Assembly: GCF_013410215.1 (NCBI RefSeq)
Contig: NZ_JACCFQ010000001.1
Coordinates: 2,046,001-2,110,000 of the forward strand
Origin: Nesterenkonia sandarakina
Lineage (GTDB): Bacteria; Actinomycetota; Actinomycetes; Actinomycetales; Micrococcaceae
DNA length: 64,000 bases
Direction of reading: 5' to 3'
The notes under the pieces are model-generated. The model saw nothing but the letters and a program-made list of their open reading frames with translations. It did no database searches and was not told where the DNA came from. Shown piece by piece: positions 1-8,650 of this stretch. How positions within the stretch are numbered: position 1 is the stretch's first letter; each line of letters opens with the position of its first letter. Made by a program: the position numbers and the translations under genes.

Positions 1-479
1 CCGGGGCGGACAAGGTCTCGATCAACACCGCGGCGGTCTCCCGCCCCGAGGTGATCGACGAGATCGTCGGACGCTTCGGCAACCAGGTCCTGGTGCTCTC
101 CCTGGACGCCCGGCGCAGCGACGCCACGGAGTCCGGCTTCGAGGTCACCACCCACGGCGGCCGCACCGGCACCGGGATCGACGCGCTGAACTGGTGCCGC
201 GAAGCCGCCCAGCGCGGGGTCGGGGAGATCCTGCTGAACTCCATCGACGCCGACGGCACCCGCGACGGCTTCGACACCGAGATGATCTCCGCGGTGCGTG
301 CAGTGACCCGGGTCCCGCTGATCGCCTCCGGCGGTGCCGGGGTCCCGGCCCACTTCCCGCCCGCGATCGCCGCCGGCGCCGACGCGGTCCTGGCCGCCTC
401 GATGTTCCACTTCGGCCCCGATGACATGATCGCCCAGGTCAAAGACGCCATACGATCCGCCGGACACCCGGTGAGATGA
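1..479 (+). CDS. hisF: Imidazole glycerol phosphate synthase cyclase subunit HisF, 5'-truncated
   Basis: The window opens inside this gene; the frame is open from base 3 and about 158 C-terminal residues are present of the usual ~255. HisF is the (beta/alpha)8 cyclase that, with HisH, turns PRFAR and glutamine-derived ammonia into imidazole glycerol phosphate and AICAR. Visible family motifs are [12 protein letters not shown] at the left edge, the second catalytic Asp in NSIDADGT, and the phosphate-binding LIASGGAG and AVLAASMFH near the C-terminus. The N-terminal catalytic Asp lies outside the window. hisI follows after 7 nt, so this is the tail of a his operon. The first in-frame ATG (position 51) is internal and not a real start. 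Confidence 0.96.
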   Translation, partial: GADKVSINTAAVSRPEVIDEIVGRFGNQVLVLSLDARRSDATESGFEVTTHGGRTGTGIDALNWCREAAQRGVGEILLNSIDADGTRDGFDTEMISAVRAVTRVPLIASGGAGVPAHFPPAIAAGADAVLAASMFHFGPDDMIAQVKDAIRSAGHPVR

Positions 480-486
480 GGTCCGC

Positions 487-852
487 ATGAGCAGCGCAGA
501 AACCCCCACGCCGGAGCTCCCGCAGCCGGCCCGAGACGCCGTGCGCTTCAACGCCGAGGGTCTGGTCCCGGTGATCACCCAGGACGCAGCGACCTCCGAG
601 GTGCTCATGCTGGCCTGGATGAACGCCGAGGCGCTGAGCATCACCCTGGCCACCGGCGACGGGGTGTACTACTCCCGGTCCCGCCAGGAGCTCTGGCGCA
701 AGGGGGCCACCTCGGGCAACGTCCAGCGGGTGGTCTCGCTGGCGCTGGACTGCGACGGGGACACGGTGCTGATGCGGGTCGATCAGTCCGGGCCCGCCTG
801 CCACACCGGCACCACCACCTGCTTCACCGGACGGGAGATCACCCATGCATGA
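487..852 (+). CDS. hisI: Phosphoribosyl-AMP cyclohydrolase HisI
   Basis: A protein of 121 residues, normal for a stand-alone HisI without the HisE pyrophosphatase domain. It opens the adenine ring of phosphoribosyl-AMP in the third step of histidine synthesis, using zinc and magnesium. The family signatures are clear: [18 protein letters not shown] in the middle, then [21 protein letters not shown] followed by TTCF, which carries the metal-binding Asp and Cys residues. The ATG follows hisF by 7 nt. Its last 8 nt overlap the start of trpE, so histidine and tryptophan genes are translationally coupled here. Confidence 0.96.
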   Translation: MSSAETPTPELPQPARDAVRFNAEGLVPVITQDAATSEVLMLAWMNAEALSITLATGDGVYYSRSRQELWRKGATSGNVQRVVSLALDCDGDTVLMRVDQSGPACHTGTTTCFTGREITHA

Positions 853-2440
853 CCTCGGCACCGTGGTCCCCGGAGGTGAGGAGTTCCTCCAGCTGGCCCA
901 GGACCACCGGGTCATCCCGGTGACCATGACGCTGCTGGCCGACTCCCACACCCCGCTGAGCATCTACCGCGCACTGGCCACCGATGAATTCGGGGCCGCG
1001 CGCCCGGGCACCTTCCTGATGGAATCCGCCGCCCCCGGGGCCGCCTGGTCCCGACACTCCTTCATCGGGGTGCGCACCTCCGCGACGCTCAGCGAGAAGG
1101 ACGGCGCCGCCCACTGGATCGGTGAGCCCCCGGTCGGCACGCCGCGCCAGGGAACCACCGCCGCGGTGCTGCGAGACACCCTGGAGTTCCTCTCCAGCAC
1201 CGCCACCGGAGCAGCCCGGCGCACAGCCGGGCGCCCCTTCATCGAGGAGCTGCCGCACCTGACCTCCGGGCTGGTCGGCTACGCCGGCTGGGACGTCATC
1301 CGCCACTGGGAGAAGCTGCCGCACCCTCCGGTCGATGATCTCCAGGTCCCGGAGATGGCGATGAACCTGGTCTCGGACCTCGCTGTGCACGACAACCGCG
1401 ACGGCACCGTCACCCTGGTGGCCAACGCGATCAACTTCGACGGCCAGGACACCGGCGCCGAGCGCGCCTACACCGACGCCGTCGCCCGGCTGCACCAGAT
1501 GAGCGCCCAGCTCGCCGAGCCGGTCGCCCCGGTGGTCTCCACCGCCCAGCCGGACTGGGGCGCCGCGGTGCAGCAGGACCTCACCGACCGGGTGGTCCAC
1601 GCCTGGGACCAGAACGAGTACCTGGCCACCCTGGGCAAGGCCAAGCAGGCCATCATCGACGGCGAGGTCTTCCAGATCGTGGTCTCCCGCCGGTTCGAGG
1701 TCGAGACCGAGGTCGACGCCCTGGCGGTCTACCGGATGCTGCGGCTGCTGAACCCCAGCCCGTACATGTACCTGATGCACTTCGAGACCCCGGACGGTGA
1801 GCCCTACCAGCTGGTCGGCGCCTCCCCGGAGGCGCTGGTCACCGTGGAGGACACCACCGTGATCACGCACCCGATCGCCGGCACCCGCCCCCGCGGGGAC
1901 ACCCCGAAACAGGATGACGAGCTGGCGGAGGACCTGCTGGCAGATCAGAAGGAGCGCGCCGAGCACATCATGCTGGTGGACCTGGCGCGCAACGACCTGG
2001 CCAAGGTCTGCGTCCCCGGCTCGGTCCAGGTCACCCGGTTCATGGCGGTGGAACGCTTCAGCCACGTGATGCACCTGACCAGCCACGTCCAAGGGGAACT
2101 CGCCCCGGAGCACAGCGCCTACGACGTGCTCTCGGCGACCTTCCCGGCCGGCACGCTCTCCGGGGCGCCCAAGCCGCGCGCGCTGCAGCTGCTCGACGCC
2201 TGGGAGCCAACCCGGCGCGGGATCTACGGGGGAGTGGTCGGCTACTTCGACCTCTCCGGACGGATGGACGCGGCCATCGCGATCCGCTCCGCCCTGCTCA
2301 AGAACGGGCGCGCCTACGTCCAGGCCGGCGGCGGGATCGTCGCCGACTCCGACGACGACGCGGAACGCCTGGAGACCGTGAACAAGGCCGCGGCGCCGCT
2401 GCGCGCCGTGCTCGCCGCCGATCGTCTGGAGCACACATGA
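845..2440 (+). CDS. trpE: Anthranilate synthase component I TrpE
   Basis: A 531-residue chorismate-binding enzyme making anthranilate from chorismate and ammonia; its glutamine amidotransferase partner TrpG is not in the window. The N-terminal feedback region has FLMES (about 57-61) with a downstream Ser at about 72, equivalent to the LLES...S tryptophan pocket, so feedback inhibition is expected. Catalytic-domain motifs follow in order: [65 protein letters not shown] and [10 protein letters not shown]. The start ATG lies inside the end of hisI (8-nt overlap), and the stop shares ATGA with the next gene. Coupling to hisI makes a his-trp supraoperon. Confidence 0.97.
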   Translation: MHDLGTVVPGGEEFLQLAQDHRVIPVTMTLLADSHTPLSIYRALATDEFGAARPGTFLMESAAPGAAWSRHSFIGVRTSATLSEKDGAAHWIGEPPVGTPRQGTTAAVLRDTLEFLSSTATGAARRTAGRPFIEELPHLTSGLVGYAGWDVIRHWEKLPHPPVDDLQVPEMAMNLVSDLAVHDNRDGTVTLVANAINFDGQDTGAERAYTDAVARLHQMSAQLAEPVAPVVSTAQPDWGAAVQQDLTDRVVHAWDQNEYLATLGKAKQAIIDGEVFQIVVSRRFEVETEVDALAVYRMLRLLNPSPYMYLMHFETPDGEPYQLVGASPEALVTVEDTTVITHPIAGTRPRGDTPKQDDELAEDLLADQKERAEHIMLVDLARNDLAKVCVPGSVQVTRFMAVERFSHVMHLTSHVQGELAPEHSAYDVLSATFPAGTLSGAPKPRALQLLDAWEPTRRGIYGGVVGYFDLSGRMDAAIAIRSALLKNGRAYVQAGGGIVADSDDDAERLETVNKAAAPLRAVLAADRLEHT

Positions 2441-3264
2441 GCGAGACCACCCCGGCGCCTGAGAACCGGCAGCCAGAGAAGCCTGCCTCGGGCGGGTCCA
2501 TGCTCACCCGGCGGCTGCGAGCGATGATGACCCGCCGCGGGGTCGTGCTGCTCTCGCTGCTGGGCGGGGCGATGCTGCTGATCTCCTCGACCATGACCTG
2601 GGTGCGCGCCTATGGGCTGGGCTCCACCTCCTCCGTCCAGGAGGTCGCGCTGACCGGCGCCGAGCTCGTCGAGACTGTCACCGCGATGGGCCTGGTGGGT
2701 CTCGCGGCCGGCGTCGCGGTGACGATCGCGCGGCGACTGGGCCGAGTCGTCATCGGCGCGGTGCTCTTCGGAGCTGCGGTGATCGCTCTGCTGGCGATCC
2801 GCTCCGTGCTGGTGGATCCGGCCAACCTCGCCACCACGGCCCTGGGCGAGGTCACCGGCACCACCGCGCAGGCCCAGCGCTATGAGCTGAGCATGGCGGT
2901 CTGGATCGGATTCGCCGGGGCGCTGCTGCTGCTGGTGGCCGCGCTGGCGCTGCTGGTGGTCTCCCATCGCTGGCCGGACCGCCGCTCCCGCAAGTACCAG
3001 GTCAACCCGCCCCAGGACGCTCCGTCCCAAGGCAGCACGGGAACAGCCGACGCCGGGACAGCTGGCACCGCCGGGACAGCTGGCACCGCAGGATCAGCTG
3101 GCACTGCAGGATCCAGTGACGCTGCCGGGCCGGGCGGCACGGCAGCGGCTCCCGGCACCGGGCGAGGCGGCCGCGGCGGATCCAGCGACGGGGGAGCCGT
3201 AGACGAGTTCGACCTCTGGGACGGCCTCTCCGAGGGTGAGGACCCTACAGACCCCCGCCGCTGA
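2437..3264 (+). CDS. Trp-operon-associated membrane protein (TIGR02234-like)
   Basis: A 275-residue integral membrane protein whose ATG overlaps the trpE stop (ATGA). Four hydrophobic segments are visible at roughly 36-56, 83-98, 103-122 and 154-175. The tail is a low-complexity Gly/Ala/Thr tract (about 199-253, repeated GTA units) and ends in the acidic EFDLWDGLSEGEDPT motif. Position and C-terminal motif match the actinobacterial trp-operon membrane protein family, whose biochemical role is not established. The tract is made of near-identical short DNA units and probably varies in length between strains. The family call is by recognition of order and motif only. Confidence 0.85.
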   Translation: MSETTPAPENRQPEKPASGGSMLTRRLRAMMTRRGVVLLSLLGGAMLLISSTMTWVRAYGLGSTSSVQEVALTGAELVETVTAMGLVGLAAGVAVTIARRLGRVVIGAVLFGAAVIALLAIRSVLVDPANLATTALGEVTGTTAQAQRYELSMAVWIGFAGALLLLVAALALLVVSHRWPDRRSRKYQVNPPQDAPSQGSTGTADAGTAGTAGTAGTAGSAGTAGSSDAAGPGGTAAAPGTGRGGRGGSSDGGAVDEFDLWDGLSEGEDPTDPRR

Positions 3265-3400
3265 GCGGGCTCGAGCCGCGAGGGCGCTGGTCTGCACCGG
3301 GGCCGCCTTGCGGCGTCACCGACCACGGGCTCAGACCATACGTGGCAGAATGGACCCCAGAGATCCACGAGCACTGCCGCACGTTCTAGAGAGGACCAGA

Positions 3401-3781
3401 ATGGCCAACACCACTGCTCTGCGCGACACCGAGCCGGCCCCCGGCGAGAAGATCGATGATGAGTACATCCATCACGATCACATCGGCCACGGCTCCACTC
3501 CCGCAGCCTGGGCGCTCAGCCTGACCATCATCCTCGGCTCGATCATCGCGGGCCTGGGCATGGTGCTCGAGGTCTGGATCCTGGTCTGGATCTCGATCCT
3601 CTTCCTGCCGCTGGCCATCACCCTGGGCCTGGTGCTCAAGGCCAAGGGCTACGGCGTGGAGATGGACTCCGCAGCGGTGCTCAAGAAGCATGAGAGCGCC
3701 CGCGACCACCAGGGCCCGGCCAGCCCGGACCACACCCGCGGCGGCAAGGACAAGCGGCGGCCGGAAACCGCCGCACACTGA
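3401..3781 (+). CDS. Small HGC-type membrane protein between trp genes (DUF6704-like)
   Basis: A 126-residue protein starting at ATG 3401, preceded by an AGAGAGGA ribosome site; longer in-frame starts upstream have no such site. An acidic/histidine-rich N-terminus leads to HGSTPAAW (about 30-37), the hallmark of the small HGC membrane proteins found next to trpC in many actinobacteria. Two membrane segments follow (about 38-57 and 59-80), and the C-terminal tail is charged. Its TGA directly abuts the trpC ATG, so it is cotranslated with trpC. The function is unknown. Conservation of its position suggests a link to tryptophan synthesis, but the sequence shows no catalytic motif. Confidence 0.8.
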   Translation: MANTTALRDTEPAPGEKIDDEYIHHDHIGHGSTPAAWALSLTIILGSIIAGLGMVLEVWILVWISILFLPLAITLGLVLKAKGYGVEMDSAAVLKKHESARDHQGPASPDHTRGGKDKRRPETAAH

Positions 3782-4585
3782 ATGGTGAGCGTCCTCGACT
3801 CGATCATTCTCGGAGTCCGCGAAGACCTCCAGGAGCGCCGGGCAGCGGTCCCGCATGAGCAGATCGTGGCCGCGGCCGCCGCCGCGCCGCCGGCACTGGA
3901 TGCCCACGCCGCCCTGCTGGCAGGCCGCGACGACCCGCAGGGTGTGCGGATCATCTCCGAGGTCAAACGATCCTCACCCTCGAAGGGTGCGCTGGCCGAG
4001 ATCGCGGACCCGGCCAAGCTCGCTGCGTCCTATCAGGACGGCGGAGCCGCCGTGATCAGCGTGCTCACCGAAGGCCGTCGCTTCAACGGGAGCCTGGCGG
4101 ACCTGGACGCGGTGCGCGCCGCCGTCGAGATCCCGGTGCTGCGCAAGGACTTCATGGTCGATGAGTACCAGTTCTACGAGGCCCGGGCCCACGGGGCGGA
4201 CCTGGTGCTGCTGATCGTCGCGGCCCTGGATGACCAGAGGCTGCGCGAGTTCCTGGCGCTGACCCACGAACTGGGCATGGAGGCCCTGGTCGAGGCGCAC
4301 ACCGAGGAGGAGATCGCGCGCGCCGTCGCACTCGGCGCGAGGATCGTCGGGGTCAACGTGCGCAACCTGAAGACCCTTGAGGTCGACGTCGCGCACTACG
4401 CCACGATGGCCGCGCACCTTCCCGCAGACGTGGTGCGGATCGCCGAGTCCGGGGTCACCTCCGCGAAGGAGGTCGCGGACTACGCCGCGCAGGGCGCCGA
4501 CGCCGTCCTGGTCGGTGAGGCGCTGGTCAAGGACGGCGAGCCGGAGACCGCGCTGCGCCGCTTCCGCGCCGCGAGCCTGCGCTGA
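3782..4585 (+). CDS. trpC: Indole-3-glycerol phosphate synthase TrpC
   Basis: A monofunctional TrpC of 267 residues forming indole-3-glycerol phosphate from CdRP by decarboxylation and ring closure. The (beta/alpha)8 motifs run in order: [13 protein letters not shown] (catalytic Lys and phosphate loop), [27 protein letters not shown] (catalytic Lys), [41 protein letters not shown] and [12 protein letters not shown]. No TrpF domain is fused. In actinobacteria this isomerisation is usually done by the dual-function PriA/HisA, which fits the his-trp linkage. The ATG starts immediately after the preceding stop. An 11-bp unit is duplicated across the stop codon (4573-4593). Confidence 0.97.
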   Translation: MVSVLDSIILGVREDLQERRAAVPHEQIVAAAAAAPPALDAHAALLAGRDDPQGVRIISEVKRSSPSKGALAEIADPAKLAASYQDGGAAVISVLTEGRRFNGSLADLDAVRAAVEIPVLRKDFMVDEYQFYEARAHGADLVLLIVAALDDQRLREFLALTHELGMEALVEAHTEEEIARAVALGARIVGVNVRNLKTLEVDVAHYATMAAHLPADVVRIAESGVTSAKEVADYAAQGADAVLVGEALVKDGEPETALRRFRAASLR

Positions 4586-4620
4586 GCCTGCGCCCCTGGG
4601 CACCCACCATCTGAGCTTCA

Positions 4621-4674
4621 TACACTGAGCCGAGCAGCCGAGGCTGACCGGCGGAGACCATTTCAGGAGAGACC
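4621..4674 (+). promoter_or_regulatory. Possible internal promoter and ribosome site before trpB
   Basis: The 89-nt gap between trpC and trpB contains TACACT (4621-4626), a plausible -10 hexamer, without a convincing -35. AGGAGAG (4665-4671) is a strong ribosome site just before the trpB ATG. An internal promoter would let trpBA be expressed apart from trpEC. No leader peptide or terminator is visible here, so attenuation at this point is not supported. Confidence 0.3.
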
Positions 4675-5994
4675 ATGAGCGCTCCAGTTGATGAGACACA
4701 GAAGTACCGCGACCACGAAGGGCCCTACTTCGGGAACTTCGGCGGACGCTGGATGCCGGAATCGCTCGTCGCCGCCCTGGATGAGGTGGAGAAGACCTTC
4801 CGCGAGGCCAAGCAGGATCCGGAGTTCCTCGCCGAGTTCCACCGGCTCGGTCGGGATTACACCGGTCGGCCCTCGCTGCTGACCGAGGTCTCCCGCTTCG
4901 CCGCCGAGGCGGGCCGAGCCAGGATCTTCCTCAAGCGCGAGGATCTCAACCACACCGGCTCGCACAAGATCAACAATGTGCTGGGGCAGGCGCTGATCGC
5001 CAAGCGGATGGGCAAGACCCGGCTGATCGCTGAGACCGGCGCCGGTCAGCACGGTGTGGCCACCGCCACCGCCGCCGCCCTGATGGGCATGGACTGCGTG
5101 GTCTACATGGGCTCCGAGGACACCCGCCGGCAGGCGCTCAACGTCGCCCGGATGCGGCTGCTCGGCGCCGAGGTGGTCCCGGTGGACCACGGAGCGAAGA
5201 CGCTGAAGGACGCGATCAACGAGGCGCTGCGGGACTGGGTGGCCTCGGTGGAGCACACCCACTACCTTCTGGGCACCGTCGCGGGGCCGCACCCGTTCCC
5301 GGAGATGGTCCGCTGGTTCCACCAGGTCATCGGTGACGAGGCCCGCGAGCAGATCCTCAGCATGGAGGGCCGACTGCCCGACGCCGTCGCAGCGTGCGTG
5401 GGCGGGGGCTCCAACGCGATGGGCCTCTTCCACGGCTTCCTGGATGACCCGGAGGTCGCGCTCTACGGCTTCGAGGCCGGAGGCGACGGGGTCGAGACCG
5501 GCCGGCACGCCTCGGCGATCACCCTGGGCCGCTCCGGTGTGCTGCACGGGGCACGGTCCTACCTGATGCAGGACGAGGACGGCCAGACGGTGGACTCGCA
5601 CTCGATCTCCGCCGGCCTGGACTACCCCTCGGTGGGCCCGGAGCACGCCTACCTGGCCGAGATCGGGCGTGCCAGCTACGAACCGGTCACCGATGCTGAA
5701 TGCATGGCCTCCTTCGAGTCGCTGTGCCGCACCGAGGGCATCATCCCCGCCATCGAATCCGCCCATGCGCTGGCCGGCGCCGCCCGGCTCTCTCGCAAGT
5801 GGGGCGCCGAGGGCGAGGGCAAGATCATCATCATCAACCTCTCCGGGCGCGGGGACAAGGACGTGGAGACCGCCGCCGAATGGTTCCGGATGCTTCCCGG
5901 CCAGGTCAATGACCCGGTGGCCGAGACCGAGACCGCGGAGAAGACCGGGGACGCGAGCCCGTCCCCAGCACCCGAGACGGGAGTCCAGTCATGA
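4675..5994 (+). CDS. trpB: Tryptophan synthase beta chain TrpB
   Basis: A 439-residue PLP enzyme that condenses indole with serine; it works as an alpha2beta2 complex with TrpA. The PLP lysine is in HTGSHKINN (about K98), the catalytic Glu in [10 protein letters not shown] (about E120), and the PLP-phosphate loop is GGGSNAMG. The C-terminus carries a ~25-residue Glu/Thr/Pro-rich extension beyond the usual fold (after MLPGQ). It is TrpB1-type, expected to act with TrpA rather than as a salvage enzyme. The stop overlaps the trpA start by 4 nt. Confidence 0.97.
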   Translation: MSAPVDETQKYRDHEGPYFGNFGGRWMPESLVAALDEVEKTFREAKQDPEFLAEFHRLGRDYTGRPSLLTEVSRFAAEAGRARIFLKREDLNHTGSHKINNVLGQALIAKRMGKTRLIAETGAGQHGVATATAAALMGMDCVVYMGSEDTRRQALNVARMRLLGAEVVPVDHGAKTLKDAINEALRDWVASVEHTHYLLGTVAGPHPFPEMVRWFHQVIGDEAREQILSMEGRLPDAVAACVGGGSNAMGLFHGFLDDPEVALYGFEAGGDGVETGRHASAITLGRSGVLHGARSYLMQDEDGQTVDSHSISAGLDYPSVGPEHAYLAEIGRASYEPVTDAECMASFESLCRTEGIIPAIESAHALAGAARLSRKWGAEGEGKIIIINLSGRGDKDVETAAEWFRMLPGQVNDPVAETETAEKTGDASPSPAPETGVQS

Positions 5995-6845
5995 GCACCG
6001 AAGCCACACCGGCAGAACCGAGCACACCGCCGACGCCGACCCAGGCCCCGGACACGCGGTCCAAGACCGCCGACGCCATCGAGGCTGCCCGCGCCCAGGG
6101 CCGCGCCGCCTTCATCGGCTACCTGCCCGCCGGGTACCCGGACAAGGAGAGCTCCATCGCGGCCGCGATCGAACTGGCCCGCAACGGGGCGGATGTGATC
6201 GAGATCGGCGTGCCCTATTCCGATCCGGTCATGGACGGACCCGTCATCCAGCAGGCCACCACCGAGGTGCTCGCCCGTGGGTTCCGGCTGCCTGAGGTCT
6301 TCGAGATCGTGGCGGCCGTGGTTCAGGCCACCGACGCCGCGGTCCTGGTGATGACCTATTACAACCTGATCGACCGGATGGGCGCCGACGAGTTCGCCCG
6401 CCGCCTGGCCGAGGCCGGGGGCGCCGGGGCGATCACCCCGGACCTGATCCCGGACGAGGGCTCCGAATGGATCCAGGCAACGCAGAGGCACGGCCTGGAC
6501 CGGGTGTTCCTCACCGCCCCCACCTCCTCACCGGAACGGGTGGCGCAGATCGTCACGGCCTCCCGCGGCTTCGTCTACGGGGTCTCCGTGATGGGCGTGA
6601 CCGGGGCCCGTGACCAGGTCTCCGACGCCGCGGAGCGAGTCGTCACCGCGGCGCGCAGCGCCGGCGCCGAGCGGGTCTGCGTGGGACTGGGCGTCTCCAC
6701 CCGAGCCCACGTCGAGGAGATCGGACGCTACGCCGACGGCGTCATCGTAGGCACCGCGCTGGTCGCGGCGCTGCGCGACGGCGGCCCCGCCGCCGTGGGC
6801 GCACTGACCGCGGAGCTCACCGGAGCGGCCGAGACCGCTCGATGA
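5991..6845 (+). CDS. trpA: Tryptophan synthase alpha chain TrpA
   Basis: A 284-residue (beta/alpha)8 lyase that splits indole-3-glycerol phosphate and passes indole to TrpB. Both catalytic acids are present in [17 protein letters not shown] (Glu about 71, Asp about 82). Other motifs are [31 protein letters not shown] and [11 protein letters not shown]. The N-terminus has a ~25-residue Pro/Thr-rich extension. It overlaps trpB by 4 nt upstream and the following transporter by 4 nt downstream, so the transporter is part of the trp operon. Confidence 0.97.
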   Translation: MSTEATPAEPSTPPTPTQAPDTRSKTADAIEAARAQGRAAFIGYLPAGYPDKESSIAAAIELARNGADVIEIGVPYSDPVMDGPVIQQATTEVLARGFRLPEVFEIVAAVVQATDAAVLVMTYYNLIDRMGADEFARRLAEAGGAGAITPDLIPDEGSEWIQATQRHGLDRVFLTAPTSSPERVAQIVTASRGFVYGVSVMGVTGARDQVSDAAERVVTAARSAGAERVCVGLGVSTRAHVEEIGRYADGVIVGTALVAALRDGGPAAVGALTAELTGAAETAR

Positions 6846-8428
6846 CGCAGCGGACGCCGGCACGGACGCGCATCCGGGAGAGCTTCAACTCCCGGACCGT
6901 CTTCATCCTGGCGGCCGTCGGCTCCGCCGTCGGTCTGGGCAACATCTGGCGGTTCCCCTATGTGACCTATGAGAACGGCGGCGGGGCGTTCCTGATCCCG
7001 TACCTGATCGCGCTGCTCACCGCCGGGCTGCCGATCCTGCTCTTCGACTACGCCCTGGGGCACCGGTTCCGCGGCTCTCCGCCGCTGGCATTCAAGCGGC
7101 TGCACCGGCACGCCGAGCCGATCGGCTGGCTCCAGGTCGGGATCTGCTTCCTGATCTCCATCTACTATGCGGCGATCATCGCCTGGGCCGCGATGTACAC
7201 CTGGTACTCCTTCACCCAGGCCTGGGGCGATGACGCCGAGAGCTTCTTCTTCTCCGAGTACCTGCAGTACGACGAGGCGGGCACCGCCGGGTCTGGATTC
7301 TCGGTGGACTTCGTCGCCCAGGTCGGATGGCCGCTGATCGTCGTCTGGGTGGTGCTGCTGATCGCCCTGGCGCTGGGCGTGCGGCGCGGGATCGCCCGGG
7401 TGTCGATCTACGCCATACCGGTGCTCTTCGTGATGTTCCTGCTCCTGGTGGGCTACTCGCTCACCCTCCACGGGGCGCTGACCGGTCTCAACGCGCTGTT
7501 CACCCCGGACTGGAGTGCCCTGACCAGCGGAAGCGTCTGGATCCAGGCCTACGGCCAGATCTTCTTCAGCCTCTCAGTGGGCTTCGGGATCATGATCACC
7601 TACGCCTCCTACCTGAAGCGAAGATCCAACGCCACCGGATCCGGTCTCGTGGTCGGATTCGCGAACTCCTCCTTCGAGCTGCTCGCCGCCATCGGAGTGT
7701 TCTCCGCGCTGGGCTTCATCGCCGTCGCCGCGAACACCGCGGTGGACGAGGTCGCCTCCTCGGGTCTCGGACTGGCCTTCGTGGCCTTTCCCACCATCAT
7801 CAGCGAGGCTCCGGCCTCGGCCCTGCTCGGCGTGCTCTTCTTCGGCTCACTGACCCTGGCCGGGATCACCTCGCAGATCTCGGTGCTGGAGGTGGCGATC
7901 TCCTCGGTCAAGGACAAGACCGGGTGGTCCCGGCCGGTCACGGTCGGGCTGGTCGGCGGTTCCAGTGCGCTGATCTCGGTGGTGCTGCTCGGCGGGGTCT
8001 CCGGGCTCACGGTGCTCGACGTGCTCGACGCGTTCTCCAACAACATCGGGATCGTCGCGGCGGCGTTCATCGCCGTGGTCGCCGTCACCTGGGGCTTCCG
8101 GCGCCTCGACGTGCTGGCCGAGGGGATGAACGCCTACGGCTCGATCAAGCTGGGCGTCATCTGGAAGTCTCTGATCGGCGTGGTCCTTCCTGTGGTCCTG
8201 GGCGTGCTGCTGGTCATGGACGTCCGTGCCAAGGCCACCGAGGGCTACGGCGGATTCGACACCTGGGTGGTGCTGACCTTCGGCTGGGGAGCCCTGGCCC
8301 TGGTGGCGGTGGCCGCCGTCGTGATGACCGCTCTGCCCTGGCGCAGCAATTCCGCGCTGCACGCCGAGGCGCTTCAGGACGCGCCTGAGGCCGAGAAGTC
8401 ACCCGACCGGACGGGAGCCCGAGACTGA
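6842..8428 (+). CDS. Sodium-dependent NSS-family (SNF) amino-acid transporter at the end of the trp operon
   Basis: A 528-residue neurotransmitter:sodium symporter family protein with a LeuT-type fold (about 11-12 membrane segments). The N-terminal signature SAVGLGNIWRFPYVTYENGGGAFLIPY (about 22-48) holds the unwound TM1 region that binds Na+ and substrate. Later motifs include SIYYAAIIAW, FFSLSVGFGIMITYASY and the LTLAGITSQISVLE segment. The start lies in trpA's stop (ATGA) and the stop overlaps the next small gene (TGATG). Some bacterial NSS members carry tryptophan (TnaT), others methionine/alanine (MetP). Operon position favours tryptophan or an aromatic relative; that specificity is an inference. 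Confidence 0.93.
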   Translation: MTQRTPARTRIRESFNSRTVFILAAVGSAVGLGNIWRFPYVTYENGGGAFLIPYLIALLTAGLPILLFDYALGHRFRGSPPLAFKRLHRHAEPIGWLQVGICFLISIYYAAIIAWAAMYTWYSFTQAWGDDAESFFFSEYLQYDEAGTAGSGFSVDFVAQVGWPLIVVWVVLLIALALGVRRGIARVSIYAIPVLFVMFLLLVGYSLTLHGALTGLNALFTPDWSALTSGSVWIQAYGQIFFSLSVGFGIMITYASYLKRRSNATGSGLVVGFANSSFELLAAIGVFSALGFIAVAANTAVDEVASSGLGLAFVAFPTIISEAPASALLGVLFFGSLTLAGITSQISVLEVAISSVKDKTGWSRPVTVGLVGGSSALISVVLLGGVSGLTVLDVLDAFSNNIGIVAAAFIAVVAVTWGFRRLDVLAEGMNAYGSIKLGVIWKSLIGVVLPVVLGVLLVMDVRAKATEGYGGFDTWVVLTFGWGALALVAVAAVVMTALPWRSNSALHAEALQDAPEAEKSPDRTGARD

Positions 8429-8532
8429 TGGAGACCGACGCGCTGATCATGATGATCGTGGCCCTGACCACGGTCTGGGGCGGGCTCGCCGCCGCCATCG
8501 TCCATCTCAGACGCAACCCCGACGGCTCCTAG
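8428..8532 (+). CDS. metS: MetS-like small subunit of the NSS transporter (34 residues)
   Basis: A tiny gene starting in a TGATG overlap with the transporter stop. The product begins METDALIMMIVAL and is a single hydrophobic helix (about 5-27) with the conserved TVWGGLAAAIVHL pattern and a short polar RRNPDGS tail. This matches MetS, the small membrane subunit that pairs with the MetP methionine/alanine importer of corynebacteria. Translational coupling predicts a complex with the upstream transporter. It is short enough to be missed by gene callers. The family match is by pattern and context. Confidence 0.85.
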   Translation: METDALIMMIVALTTVWGGLAAAIVHLRRNPDGS

Positions 8533-8650
8533 CCGCGGTGCGGTCCCGGTCGCACTGACCAGGCTCAGGCCATAGACTGCATCGGATCACGAATTCAGCC
8601 CGTCCCCAGCTCAGCCGGGTCAGGGCGACTCACCACCGCGAGAGGACCAC

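Noticed and set aside
51-479. Treating ATG 51 as the start of a complete 142-residue gene
   Set aside because: The same frame is open to the window edge and encodes conserved HisF sequence before that Met, so the gene is truncated by the window.
839-2434. 531-codon minus-strand frame opposite trpE
   Set aside because: It mirrors trpE almost exactly, is low-complexity (Gly, Val, Asp, His, Gln) and has no recognisable motif.
4586-4674. Tryptophan attenuator before trpB
   Set aside because: No Trp-containing leader peptide and no terminator hairpin are present in the 89-nt gap. Control, if by attenuation, would be upstream of the his-trp operon outside the window.
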